Shown here one piece after another: positions 55,784-64,000 of a DNA stretch of 64,000 nucleotides (the stretch's first letter is position 1; each line of letters opens with the position of its first letter). The notes beneath the pieces were generated by a model. The model was not told where the DNA came from. It saw only the letters and a list, made by a program, of their open reading frames with translations, and ran no database searches. Location: positions 5,548,001 through 5,612,000 of the forward strand of contig NZ_CP106793.1 in the NCBI RefSeq assembly GCF_025642135.1. Direction: 5' to 3'. A program made the translations under genes and the position numbers. Source of the stretch: Streptomyces cynarae. Lineage in GTDB: Bacteria; Actinomycetota; Actinomycetes; Streptomycetales; Streptomycetaceae.

Positions 55784-58393
55784 GTGAGCGAGATACCAGC
55801 GAAGGCCACGGAGTCCGAGGACCCGTCGGACGGCGCGAGGGGCGGGGCCGCGGTCGATGCCGCCGCGGCCGTCGAACCGCGCGACCCGGCGGGCGGCCCC
55901 CTGTGGCAGAGCAGTCCGCCCGGCTCCATCTACGACTACATCAAGGTCGCCTCGTTCTCCCTCGGCCCCGACGGGCTCGTCGAACAGTGGAGCCTGCGCG
56001 CCGAGCATCTCTTCGGCATCTCCGCCGAGCGGGCCGTGGGCATGGACCCCATCGAGGCGTTCGTCGCCCCGGACCTGCGCGAGCGCGGCCAGCGCAAGAT
56101 GGCCGAGATCCTGGACGGCCGCGAGTGGACCGGCGTCATCCCCTATCGGCTGCCCGACGCGGAGCGGACCGAGGGGCTCGCCGAGGTCTACGTGATGCCC
56201 ACCACGACCGAGGACGGCGAACAGGGCGCGGTGTGCATCATCGTCGACGCCCGCACCCTCCGCAGCATCGAGACCGACCTCGCCGCCTCGCAGGCGATAT
56301 TCGGCCAATCTCCCTTCGGCTTCCTGCTGATCGACCTCGACCTGCGGGTACGCCGCGCCAACGAGCGGTTCGCCTCCACGTTCGGGGGCACGCCCGCCGA
56401 CCACCGCGGCCGCACCGTCCACGACTACGTGCGGTCCCCGGAGGCCGAGCGCATCACCGCCACGCTGCGGCGCGTCCTGGAGACCGGCCAGTCCATCACG
56501 GACATGCACATCACGGGGTTCGTCCCCGACTCCGACGAGCGCAAGCACTGGTCCGTCAACCTCTACCGGGTGCACAGCGGCAGCGGCCGGCCCATCGGGA
56601 TCGCCTGGCTCGGAACCGACATCACCGCGCGCCGTGCCGCCGCCCGCGAGGCCGCCGCCGCCCGCCGCAACCTCGCCCTGCTGAACGAGGCCGGTGCCCG
56701 CATCGGCAACTCCCTCGACCTGGAGACCACCGCCCGCGAACTCCTCGACGTGGTCGTGCCCGGCTTCTGCGACCTCGCCACCGTCGACCTCTACCAGGGC
56801 CTCCTGGCCGGCGACGAGACACCGCCGGGCCTGCCCGACGGCAGCGCCGAGCTGCGCCGCGTCGCGTTCGCCAGCGCCGTCTCGGACGCGCCCCTGGCGG
56901 GCGGGCCCGCGCCCGTCGAGGTCGGCGCGGTGCACCACTTCTCCTTCAACTCGGCCTTCGCCGACGCCCTGCGCACCGCGCGCCCCCGGCACATCTCCGC
57001 CGAGGACGGCGGCCTGATCCAGTCCACCCTCGCGGTCCCGATGGTCGCGCACGACACCGTGGTCGGCCTCGCCCAGTTCTCCCGCACGAAGGGCAGCGAG
57101 CCGTTCGGGGAACGCGACCGCGCGCTCGCCGTGGAGCTCGCCGCGCGCGCCGCGGTCTGCATCGACAACGCGCGCCTGTACCGCCGCGAGCACGAGCGGG
57201 CGCTGATCCTGCAGCGGTCCCTGCTCCCGCCGGGCGACCCGGAGGCCTCCGGCCTGGACATCGCCTGCCGGTATCTGCCGGGCAACGCGGCCACCGGGCG
57301 GCCGAGCGAGGTCGGCGGCGACTGGTTCGACGTCATCGAACTCCCCGGCCACCGCACCGCGTTGGTGGTCGGCGACGTCATGGGCCGGGGCCTGCGCGCC
57401 GCCGTCGCCATGGGCGAACTCCGCACCGCCGTCCGCACCCTGGCCCAGCTCGACCTCGAACCGGCCGAAGTCCTCGCGCAGCTGGACGAGATCGCGCGCG
57501 GCCTGGGCGCGCCCGGAGGCGTCCAGCAGGCCACCCGTGCCGCCCGCCGGCCCCGTGAGGCCGACCTGTCCGAGGTCTACCTCGCGACCTGTGTGTACGC
57601 GGTCTACGACTCGGTGACGCGCCGCTGCACCTTCGCCAACGCGGGCCATCTCCCGCCGGTGCTCGTCGAGCCGGGCGAGCCCGCGCTGATGCTGGACGTG
57701 CCGCCGGGGATGCCGCTCGGTGTCGGCGGCGAGCCGTTCGAGGAGGTCGAGGTCGAACTCCCCGAGGGCGCGCTGCTGGCGCTCTACACGGACGGCCTGG
57801 TGGAGTCCCGCGACCACCCCCTGGACGAGGGTCTGCAGGCGTTCGTCGGCGCCCTCACCGACCCCTCCCGGCCACTGGAGGACGTCTGCGACCACGTCCT
57901 CAACACCCTGGACACCCATCACGGCGAGGACGACATCGCGTTGCTGATGGCACGTGTACAGGGACTGCCGGCCGACTCCGTCGGCGACTGGACGCTGCCC
58001 CGCGAGCCGCGCAGCGTGGGCCGGGCCCGGGAGTACGCACGCGGACAGCTGCTCAGCTGGGACCTCGAACCGCTGGTCGACACCACCGAACTCCTCGTCA
58101 GCGAGCTGGTCACCAACGCGTTGCGCTACGGCGAGGGCGAGATCAGGCTCCGGCTGCTGCTCGACCGGACGCTGGTGTGCGAGGTGTGGGACGCGGGCCT
58201 GGTCCAGCCGCGCCGCCGCCGCGCCCGGGACACCGACGAGGGCGGCCGTGGGCTGCAACTGGTCGGCATGCTCTCCGCGGCCTGGGGTTCGCGCCGTACG
58301 CCGCGCGGCAAGACGGTGTGGTTCGAACTCCCGCTGCCGGGCGGCGAGGGCGGCGTCACGGACCCGGCGGAGGCGTTGCTGAGTCTGTTCTAG
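55784..58393 (+). CDS. PAS-PAS-GAF-SpoIIE PP2C-HATPase protein
   Basis: This 869-residue cytosolic protein has no TM. Residues about 45-150 and 175-275 are PAS domains (ASFSLGPDGLVEQWSLRAEHLFG, SPFGFLLIDLDLRVRRANERFAS), 300-470 a GAF domain (LLNEAGARIGNSLDLETTAREL), 485-720 a SpoIIE PP2C (VGGDWFDVIEL, VVGDVMGRG, LYTDGLVESRDHPLDEG, EDDIALLMARVQG), and 735-855 HATPase (LLVSELVTNALRYGEG, DEGGRGLQLVG). It should dephosphorylate anti-anti-sigma proteins and phosphorylate partners. GTG 55784 has GGAGGGG 9 bases upstream. Its stop codon is shared in a CTAG overlap with the convergent gene. Confidence 0.92.
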   Translation: MSEIPAKATESEDPSDGARGGAAVDAAAAVEPRDPAGGPLWQSSPPGSIYDYIKVASFSLGPDGLVEQWSLRAEHLFGISAERAVGMDPIEAFVAPDLRERGQRKMAEILDGREWTGVIPYRLPDAERTEGLAEVYVMPTTTEDGEQGAVCIIVDARTLRSIETDLAASQAIFGQSPFGFLLIDLDLRVRRANERFASTFGGTPADHRGRTVHDYVRSPEAERITATLRRVLETGQSITDMHITGFVPDSDERKHWSVNLYRVHSGSGRPIGIAWLGTDITARRAAAREAAAARRNLALLNEAGARIGNSLDLETTARELLDVVVPGFCDLATVDLYQGLLAGDETPPGLPDGSAELRRVAFASAVSDAPLAGGPAPVEVGAVHHFSFNSAFADALRTARPRHISAEDGGLIQSTLAVPMVAHDTVVGLAQFSRTKGSEPFGERDRALAVELAARAAVCIDNARLYRREHERALILQRSLLPPGDPEASGLDIACRYLPGNAATGRPSEVGGDWFDVIELPGHRTALVVGDVMGRGLRAAVAMGELRTAVRTLAQLDLEPAEVLAQLDEIARGLGAPGGVQQATRAARRPREADLSEVYLATCVYAVYDSVTRRCTFANAGHLPPVLVEPGEPALMLDVPPGMPLGVGGEPFEEVEVELPEGALLALYTDGLVESRDHPLDEGLQAFVGALTDPSRPLEDVCDHVLNTLDTHHGEDDIALLMARVQGLPADSVGDWTLPREPRSVGRAREYARGQLLSWDLEPLVDTTELLVSELVTNALRYGEGEIRLRLLLDRTLVCEVWDAGLVQPRRRRARDTDEGGRGLQLVGMLSAAWGSRRTPRGKTVWFELPLPGGEGGVTDPAEALLSLF

Positions 58394-60048
58394 GCGCCGG
58401 GTCCGCGTCCGCCGACCAGGGCCGGCTCTCGGCCGGTGCCGTCCGGAACAGCTCGTCGCCGTCCCTGCGCCCCCGGGTGGCCGGCCCGCCGAAGCTCGCG
58501 GGTCCGCCGTGACCGCCCGGGCGGTGGCGCGCCTCTTCGGCCGGTGCGGCGAGTGGGGTCCCCCTGCTCGAAGAGCTTGGGGGAGCGTGCCGGGCGTCGC
58601 GGCGGGGCGGACGTCGCCTGCCGGGGCACCAGCAGGATGCCGCCGAGCACGGCGCCGCCCGTCCACAGGCCCTCGCCGTACGGCGTCCCGTACGCCCGTA
58701 CGTCCCGCTCCGCGAGCCGGCGGGCCTCCCGGGCGAGTGTGTCGGCCTCACGGGCGTCGGCGAGGGCGTCGGCCGGTGCGGGGACGGGCGGCACAGCGGT
58801 GTTCACCGCGCCGCGCAGCCGCCGCTCGGCCTCGGCGAGCCGCGTCCGCGCCTCCCAGCCGACGGCGCCGCGGTGCGTGGTCACATGGCCGGCGGCCGCC
58901 CCGACGGTACTGCGGGCGACGAGCACGGCCCGCTCGAGCCGCCCCAGCGCCCCGGAACCCCGCGCCACCCGGTGCAGGGCCCGGTCCAGCCCCACGGCCG
59001 CCTGCTCGATGCGCCGCAGCGCGCCCACGGGGTCGTAGGGCCCCTCCCCGTTCCTCTCCTCCCGCACCCGCGCCACTACCGACTGGCCGTGGGCGATCGC
59101 CCGGGCGGTGTCCGTGCCCAGGAGCCCGCGGGCCTCCGAGAGGTCGGCCTCCATGTCGGTCAGGGCCGTGGGCAGGCGGTCCGCCGCCGCCGTCAGGTCC
59201 GCGGCGAGCCGGACCACACCGTCCATGAGGACCGTCGCCTGCTCGGTCGCGGCCTCGGCGGCGCGCAGCAGGGCCACCGCGTCGTCCGTCGCGCCGTCCC
59301 GCATCGCCTGCCGCGCCCGGTGCAGGACGGTCGTGGCGAAGTGCAGCCGGTCCTTCGCCTGGTCGTCGTGGCCGGCCACCGGCAGACAGGCCGACAGGGC
59401 GTACCGCGCGCGTATCCCGGCGAGTGCGCGGTCCGCGTCCGGGGCCCGTGCCGTCACCTCCCGCAGCCGTGCCTCGGCACGCTCCAGCGCCTCGCCCGCG
59501 GTCCGCTCCAGCGCTCGGATCCGGTCGAACTCGGGCGCCTGAGCGTCCAGCCGCCGCCCGGCCGCCTCGCACCGCTCGACGATCTCCTCCAGCAGCCCCC
59601 GCGCCTGCCCCTCCCCGTCGTCGAACCGCTGCCGCAGCCGGAACGCCTCAGCCACCTCCACCGCGGCGAACTCCACCGCCTCGGCGCACTCCCGTACCGC
59701 CTCGTCCCCGAACGCCTCTGCCGCGCGGCCCAGTTCCTCCCGGCTGGTGCGCACGCAGTCGTCCGTCTCGACGAGCAACCGCCGGGCCCGCCGGTCGAGT
59801 TCGTCCAGCGGTACGACGGTGGGCAGCATCCCGCCGGGTGTCGTACGGGTCGCCGCGCGCAGCTTGCGCCGCACCGATGCGTACGCCGCCACGGCGACGG
59901 CGGCGAGCGCGGCGACCAGCGGCAGCACGAGATCCCCGGTGGAGGTGTGGTGCGGTACCAGCACCACGGCGAACACGACAGGCACCCTCCGCACGGCTCG
60001 GAACACGGCGGCCGGGCGCGGCCGGCGTCGACGGTGGGGCGGCGTCAC
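58390..60048 (-). CDS. TPM-family-like protein lacking the TPM domain
   Basis: This 552-residue protein has a basic N-terminus and one or two TMs (about 22-65: VVFAVVLVPHHTSTGDLVLPLVAALAAVAVAAYAS). A long helical region follows, with LPTVVPLDELDRRARRLLVETDDCVRTSREELG, resembling the cytoplasmic part of Streptomyces TPM-domain membrane proteins. The extracytoplasmic TPM domain expected before the TM is missing. The C-terminus after LGGILL reads through a dispersed repeat, giving a low-complexity Arg/Pro tail. The start is GTG 60048, 7 bases after TACGCT. Function unknown. Confidence 0.65.
   Translation of the reverse strand: MTPPHRRRRPRPAAVFRAVRRVPVVFAVVLVPHHTSTGDLVLPLVAALAAVAVAAYASVRRKLRAATRTTPGGMLPTVVPLDELDRRARRLLVETDDCVRTSREELGRAAEAFGDEAVRECAEAVEFAAVEVAEAFRLRQRFDDGEGQARGLLEEIVERCEAAGRRLDAQAPEFDRIRALERTAGEALERAEARLREVTARAPDADRALAGIRARYALSACLPVAGHDDQAKDRLHFATTVLHRARQAMRDGATDDAVALLRAAEAATEQATVLMDGVVRLAADLTAAADRLPTALTDMEADLSEARGLLGTDTARAIAHGQSVVARVREERNGEGPYDPVGALRRIEQAAVGLDRALHRVARGSGALGRLERAVLVARSTVGAAAGHVTTHRGAVGWEARTRLAEAERRLRGAVNTAVPPVPAPADALADAREADTLAREARRLAERDVRAYGTPYGEGLWTGGAVLGGILLVPRQATSAPPRRPARSPKLFEQGDPTRRTGRRGAPPPGRSRRTRELRRAGHPGAQGRRRAVPDGTGREPALVGGRGPGA
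58558..58588. repeat. dispersed palindromic repeat, copy 2
   Basis: Reverse complement of the 31 bp element at 19409-19439 with about three differences. It contains CCCCCTGCTCGAAGAGC and flanking G/C arms that fold as a hairpin. It is translated as SPKLFEQGDP inside the C-terminal tail of the leftward gene, so the element has been incorporated into a coding frame. Confidence 0.65.
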
Positions 60049-60174
60049 ATTTCGGAGCGTATGGCTGAACACGCGGCACCGCGACCGGGGTGCGGCGCCT
60101 GATGTACGGGGGACGGATCTGGTCCTACGCAGCGCTTGGTGCCATGATCAGCCCAACGAACCGCCGGGGGCCCG

Positions 60175-60474
60175 ATGCTGCACATCACCTCACTGATCGC
60201 CGTGTGTGTGGTCGTGGCGTTCCACGCCGTCGCGGGCGTCCTCGTCCTCGCGACCGGCCGGGTCGCGCCGTGGGCGCGGGGGAAGGTGCTGCGGCCGCGT
60301 CTGTGGGGCTTCGGAGCGCTGTTCTTCGCCGCCGGCTTGGGGCTGTGCCGATACGCGTCCACGGTGCGCGACCTCACCGTCCTCGACATCCTCTTCTCCA
60401 TCGGCCTGCCCCTGATGATCTGCGGCGGAGTGCTGCAGTTCCTGGGCCAGCGCGTCGGCCGCGGGTCCGCATGA
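60175..60474 (+). CDS. small integral membrane protein
   Basis: This 99-residue protein has three hydrophobic segments: 4-27 (ITSLIAVCVVVAFHAVAGVLV), 42-60 (LWGFGALFFAAGLGLCRYA) and 70-90 (VLDILFSIGLPLMICGGVLQF). The function is unknown. Its stop overlaps the ATG of the next gene (ATGA), which encodes an APH-fold protein, so they form a pair. Confidence 0.75.
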   Translation: MLHITSLIAVCVVVAFHAVAGVLVLATGRVAPWARGKVLRPRLWGFGALFFAAGLGLCRYASTVRDLTVLDILFSIGLPLMICGGVLQFLGQRVGRGSA

Positions 60475-61460
60475 CGCCCGCACGGACACCCCTCAGCCGC
60501 GACGCCCTCGCCCCCCTGGCCCGCGCCGCACTCGGCCCCACCCGCCGCCTGGACACCGTCACCCGGCTGCACGGCGGCTCCAAGAAGGGCGTCTACCGCC
60601 TCACCCTCGACGACGCCTCCACCGCGATCGCCTACGTCTGGTCACCCGACGAGGACTACTGGGACGCTCCGCCCGCCGACCCCCGCGACCCCTTCTCGCA
60701 CGCCTCCGGCCTCGACGTGTTCACGGCGTCGCACGAGCGTCTCACGGCCCTCGGCATCCGCACACCGAGCCTGCTGTTCGCCGACCCAACCCACACGCAC
60801 CTGCCCGCGGACGCCGCGATCGTCGAGGACCTCCCCGGGGGCACCCTGGAGGAGTTGCTGCGCCGCGACCCCCACGCGGCGGCCGGCGCGCTGAAGGACC
60901 TCGCCGCCACCCTGACCGCGATGCGCGCCCACACCGCCCCCCGCTTCGGCAAGGTCGCCCTCGTCGACGACGGGGGATCCGTGCACGGCGCCTCGTGCGA
61001 AGCCGTCGTACGGGACCGCGCACTGCGGGACACCGAGGAGGCCGCGGCCCGCGAGCCCCGTGTCGCCGCCGTGCACGACCGGCTCGACCACCGCCTGCAC
61101 GAACTCTTCGCGGCGGTGCGCCCCCGCGTCCGCCACAGCGTCGTCCACGGCGAACTGGGCCCCGACCACGTCCTGCTGGATGCGGACGGCCGTCCGGCAC
61201 TGATCGACATCGAAGGACTGATGTACTTCGACGCCGAGTGGGAGCACGCCTTCCTCCAGCTCCGCTTCGGCCCCCACTACGAGGCCCTGCGCACCGACGA
61301 CCTCGACGAGGACCGGCTGCGCCTGTACCGCCTCGCACTGCACCTCTCCCTGGTGGCGGGCCCCCTCAGGCTCCTCGACGGCGACTACCCGGAACCGGGG
61401 CCGATGCGGGGCATCGCGGAACACAACCTCGAGCGCGCACTGGAGTTCGTACGCCGATGA
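60471..61460 (+). CDS. APH-fold phosphotransferase family protein
   Basis: This 329-residue protein has the APH C-lobe with the catalytic HxD-type loop VVHGELGPDHVLLDADG, where the catalytic Asp position of HGD is Glu (HGE), and the metal site ALIDIEGLMYFDAEWEH. The N-lobe contains GSKKGVYRLTLDDA. The HGE variant and D-to-E changes suggest altered or weak kinase activity. Substrate unknown. The start overlaps the preceding gene's stop by 4 bp. Confidence 0.78.
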   Translation: MTPARTPLSRDALAPLARAALGPTRRLDTVTRLHGGSKKGVYRLTLDDASTAIAYVWSPDEDYWDAPPADPRDPFSHASGLDVFTASHERLTALGIRTPSLLFADPTHTHLPADAAIVEDLPGGTLEELLRRDPHAAAGALKDLAATLTAMRAHTAPRFGKVALVDDGGSVHGASCEAVVRDRALRDTEEAAAREPRVAAVHDRLDHRLHELFAAVRPRVRHSVVHGELGPDHVLLDADGRPALIDIEGLMYFDAEWEHAFLQLRFGPHYEALRTDDLDEDRLRLYRLALHLSLVAGPLRLLDGDYPEPGPMRGIAEHNLERALEFVRR

Positions 61461-61534
61461 CCGGCATGCACTCCTGGCCGGCAGGGTGACGCAGCCGTCG
61501 GCCCGGCGACCCGGCCGGCCCAGGGACGCCGCTG

Positions 61535-62305
61535 CTACGAGGGACGCCTCCTGATCTTCGAGCCCAGCCACACCAGGGGGTCGTACTTGCGGTCGACCGC
61601 CCGTTCCTTCAGCGGGATCAGGGCGTTGTCCGTGATCCTGATGCCCTCGGGGCAGACCTCCGTGCAGCACTTGGTGATGTTGCAGTACCCGAGGCCGTGC
61701 TCGTCCTGGGCCGTGCGCTTGCGGTCCAGGCCCCGCTCGGCCGCCGCGTCCAGCGGGTGCATGTCCAGTTCCGCGACCCGCATGAGGTAGCGCGGGCCCG
61801 CGAACGCCTGCTTGTTCTCCTCGTGGTCGCGCACCACGTGGCAGGTGTTCTGGCACAGGAAGCACTCGATGCACTTGCGGAACTCCTGCGAGCGGTCGAC
61901 GTCCTCCTGCATCATGCGGTACTCGCCCGGGCCGAGCCCCGCGGGCGGGACGAAGGCCGGGACCTCGCGCGCCTTGACGTAGTTGAAGCCGACGTCCGTC
62001 ACCAGGTCGCGGATCACCGGGAAGGTGCGCAGGGGAGTGACGGTGATCGTCTCCTCCCGGTCGAACACCGACATCCGCGTCATGCACATCAGCCGCGGCC
62101 GCCCGTTGATCTCCGCCGAGCACGAACCGCACTTGCCGGCCTTGCAGTTCCAGCGCACCGCGAGATCCGGGGCCTGGGTGGCCTGAAGACGGTGGATGAT
62201 GTCCAGCACCACCTCGCCGTCGTTGACCTCGACCTTGAAGTCCTCCAGGCCGCCGCCGCTCACATCGCCCCGCCACACCTTGAAGCGGGCTTCATAGCTG
62301 CTCAT
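61535..62305 (-). CDS. succinate dehydrogenase/fumarate reductase iron-sulfur subunit
   Basis: This 256-residue SdhB/FrdB has the N-terminal 2Fe-2S domain (CKAGKCGSCSAEINGRPRLMC) and the C-terminal 8Fe domain with CIECFLCQNTCH and CCTEVCPEGI. It passes electrons between the flavoprotein and the membrane quinone site. It starts 4 bp inside the flavoprotein gene's end (ATGA), so it is the second gene of an sdhA-sdhB pair. This pair lies apart from the usual sdhCDAB arrangement and may be the second actinobacterial isozyme. Confidence 0.93.
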   Translation of the reverse strand: MSSYEARFKVWRGDVSGGGLEDFKVEVNDGEVVLDIIHRLQATQAPDLAVRWNCKAGKCGSCSAEINGRPRLMCMTRMSVFDREETITVTPLRTFPVIRDLVTDVGFNYVKAREVPAFVPPAGLGPGEYRMMQEDVDRSQEFRKCIECFLCQNTCHVVRDHEENKQAFAGPRYLMRVAELDMHPLDAAAERGLDRKRTAQDEHGLGYCNITKCCTEVCPEGIRITDNALIPLKERAVDRKYDPLVWLGSKIRRRPS

Positions 62306-64000
62306 TCGTACAGCTCCTCTTCGGCGAGGTACTTCACCAGCTCCTCCTTCTCGAAGAGGGCGAGCAGGTCGGGGCGGACGGGTTCGGTGGTCTCCCGGGT
62401 GAGCGCGATCTGGCCCCGGACCGGGTCCGTCGCCGCCAGGCCCCCCGTCGGGTCGGTGAGCCGGCACAGCAGGTTGATCCGCCGCCACGCGCGGTCCATC
62501 GACGGGAAGTCCTCGCGGGTGTGACCGCCGCGCGACTCCGTGCGCTCCAGCGCGGCCCGCGCCACGCACTCGCTGACCAGCAGCATGTTCCGCAGGTCCA
62601 GCGCCAGATGCCAGCCCGGGTTGTACTGCCGGTGCCCCTCGACGCCCGCCCGGCGCGCCCGCACCCGCAACTCCGCCAGCTTCTTCAGCGCCTGCTGCAT
62701 CTCCGACTCGCGGCGGATGATGCCGACCAGGTCGTTCATGGTCTGCTGGAGCTCCTGGTGCAGGGCGTAGGGGTTCTCCGGTGGGCGGCCCCCTTCCCCG
62801 ATGTCCTCGCCGGGCGCCGGACCCTCCGCAGAGAACGGGCGCAGCGCCTCGGCCGCCGCAGTGTCCACCTGGACCTCGTCCACGCGGGGCCGCTCGGGCA
62901 GCCCCATGGCGTACTGCGCCGCGTGCAGACCGGCCCGGCGCCCGAACACCAGCAGGTCGGAGAGCGAGTTGCCGCCCAGCCGGTTGGAGCCGTGCATCCC
63001 GCCGGCCACCTCCCCGGCCGCGTACAGGCCCGTGACCCCACGGGCCGCCGCCGTGTCCGAGTCGACCGCCACGCCGCCCATCACGTAGTGGCAGGTCGGC
63101 CCGACCTCCATCGCCTCGGCGGTGATGTCCACGTCCGCCAGCTCCTTGAACTGGTGGTACATCGACGGCAGCCGGCGCCGGACGACCTCGGCCGGCATGC
63201 GCGTCGACACGTCCAGGAAGACACCGCCGTGCGGGGAGCCCCGGCCCGCCTTCACCTCTGCGTTGATGGCGCGCGCCACCTCGTCCCGGGGCAGCAGCTC
63301 GGGCGGGCGGCGGTTGTGCTCCGGGTCGTCGTACCAGCGGTCGGCCTCCGCCTCCGTCTCCGCGTACTTCTCCTTGAAGACGTCGGGGACGTAGTCGAAC
63401 ATGAACCGCTTGCCGTCGGAGTTCATGAGCACCCCGCCGTCGCCGCGCACCGACTCGGTGACGAGGATGCCCTTCACCGACGGCGGCCAGACCATGCCGG
63501 TCGGGTGGAACTGCACGAACTCCATGTTCAGCAGCGGCGCCCCGGCGAGCAGCGCCAGCGCGTGCCCGTCGCCGGTGTACTCCCAGGAGTTCGACGTCAC
63601 CTTGAAGGACTTGCCGATGCCGCCTGTCGCGATCACGACCGCCGGGGCTTCGAGGACGAAGAAGCGGCCGGACTCGCGCTCGTAGGCGAAGACACCCGAC
63701 ACCCGACCCGCGGCGGAGCCGCTGTCGGACGCCGTGTCCTTCAGGATCCGGGTGACCGTGCACTCCTGGAACACCTTCAGCCGGGACTCGTAGTCGCCGG
63801 TCTCCTCCTTGTCCTCCTGCTGGAGCGCGACGATCTTCTGCTGGAGCGTGCGGATCAGCTCGAGCCCCGTACGGTCACCGACGTGCGCCAGGCGCGCGTA
63901 CTCGTGGCCGCCGAAGTTGCGTTGGGAGATCTTCCCGTCCTGCGTACGGTCGAACAGGGCGCCCCAGGTCTCCAGCTCCCAGACCCGGTCGGGTGCCTCC
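62302..64000 (-). CDS. succinate dehydrogenase/fumarate reductase flavoprotein subunit, partial
   Basis: The frame is open to the window edge, so the N-terminus and FAD-binding GxGxxG are outside. About 565 residues are visible: GGHEYARLAHVGDRTGLELI, FVQFHPTGMVWPPSVKGIL with the substrate His/Arg, MPAEVVRRRLPSMYHQF, and HGSNRLGGNSLSDLLVFGRRAG with the FAD-contact pattern. It oxidises succinate or reduces fumarate. Its stop overlaps the sdhB start. The two fumarases at 17.9-22 kb catalyse the next TCA step but are 40 kb away. Confidence 0.93.
   Translation of the reverse strand, partial: EAPDRVWELETWGALFDRTQDGKISQRNFGGHEYARLAHVGDRTGLELIRTLQQKIVALQQEDKEETGDYESRLKVFQECTVTRILKDTASDSGSAAGRVSGVFAYERESGRFFVLEAPAVVIATGGIGKSFKVTSNSWEYTGDGHALALLAGAPLLNMEFVQFHPTGMVWPPSVKGILVTESVRGDGGVLMNSDGKRFMFDYVPDVFKEKYAETEAEADRWYDDPEHNRRPPELLPRDEVARAINAEVKAGRGSPHGGVFLDVSTRMPAEVVRRRLPSMYHQFKELADVDITAEAMEVGPTCHYVMGGVAVDSDTAAARGVTGLYAAGEVAGGMHGSNRLGGNSLSDLLVFGRRAGLHAAQYAMGLPERPRVDEVQVDTAAAEALRPFSAEGPAPGEDIGEGGRPPENPYALHQELQQTMNDLVGIIRRESEMQQALKKLAELRVRARRAGVEGHRQYNPGWHLALDLRNMLLVSECVARAALERTESRGGHTREDFPSMDRAWRRINLLCRLTDPTGGLAATDPVRGQIALTRETTEPVRPDLLALFEKEELVKYLAEEELYE

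Noticed and set aside
55514..58666. Leftward frame of about 1050 codons antisense to the PAS-GAF-PP2C gene
   Set aside because: Composition artefact opposite a well-defined multidomain gene.

Overview
The window is high-GC actinobacterial chromosome, almost certainly Streptomyces. The evidence is G/C-rich third codon positions, a WhiB-like protein, a serine hydrolase with a TTA codon, many SpoIIE-type PP2C phosphatases with HATPase domains, and many leaderless start sites. From memory, the order ahpD-ahpC-oxyR, class A PBP, fumC, class I fumarase, wbl, glpX, xseB-xseA, ispH, ppgK, ychF follows the core arm of the S. coelicolor chromosome. No rRNA, tRNA, CRISPR array, integrase or intact insertion sequence was seen.

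Layout. 1-12 kb: 3' end of an isoprenyl transferase, PIN-PhoH ATPase, secreted SLT protein, AI-2E-type membrane protein, peroxide defence (ahpD-ahpC divergent from oxyR across an OxyR-box-like site), a padR-ABC ATPase-FtsX permease operon with a repeated operator, and an SPFH-RHH operon. 12-30 kb: class A penicillin-binding protein, a PP2C phosphatase with an apparent frameshift, DUF402, class II fumarase, about 0.85 kb of GC-rich tandem repeats, class I fumarase, DUF1707/LiaF-like protein, WhiB-like protein, GlpX, DUF4245, exonuclease VII, IspH, polyphosphate glucokinase, DUF6542 and YchF. 30.8-37.6 kb: an accessory patch. The 3' end of ychF is imperfectly duplicated around a DUF234-type ATPase and gene remnants. 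A three-gene set follows: class III PLP enzyme, APH-type kinase and ROK regulator, with a remnant hydrolase between the last two. 37.7-43.1 kb: VOC protein, ECF-like sigma factor with a membrane protein, and a PGRP amidase. 43.1-53.6 kb: serine hydrolase, Cache-PAS-GAF-PP2C sensor, an orphan solute-binding lipoprotein behind a short leader ORF, an amino-acid permease fused to PP2C and HATPase domains, a threonine-synthase-like enzyme and a GntR regulator. 54-64 kb: SPOR protein with an upstream leader ORF, Nudix hydrolase, an RsbW-like ATPase, a PAS-GAF-PP2C-HATPase protein, a TPM-family-like protein without the TPM domain, a small membrane protein, an APH-fold protein, and succinate dehydrogenase/fumarate reductase subunits B and A (A runs off the end).

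Themes. (1) Signalling by reversible phosphorylation is dense: four SpoIIE-type phosphatases and a stand-alone HATPase lie within about 44 kb. The 889-residue permease-phosphatase-kinase fusion is the best candidate for an undescribed system. It would let an amino-acid transporter act directly on anti-sigma/anti-anti-sigma switching. (2) Several intergenic regions carry clear regulatory architecture: palindromes, direct-repeat operators, leader ORFs and bidirectional terminators. (3) Four genes need one extra G or C in a three-base run to restore the frame, always in the same direction. This looks more like assembly error than biology, and should be resolved before calling pseudogenes.

Coordinates of terminator arms and promoter boxes were counted by hand and may be off by a base.
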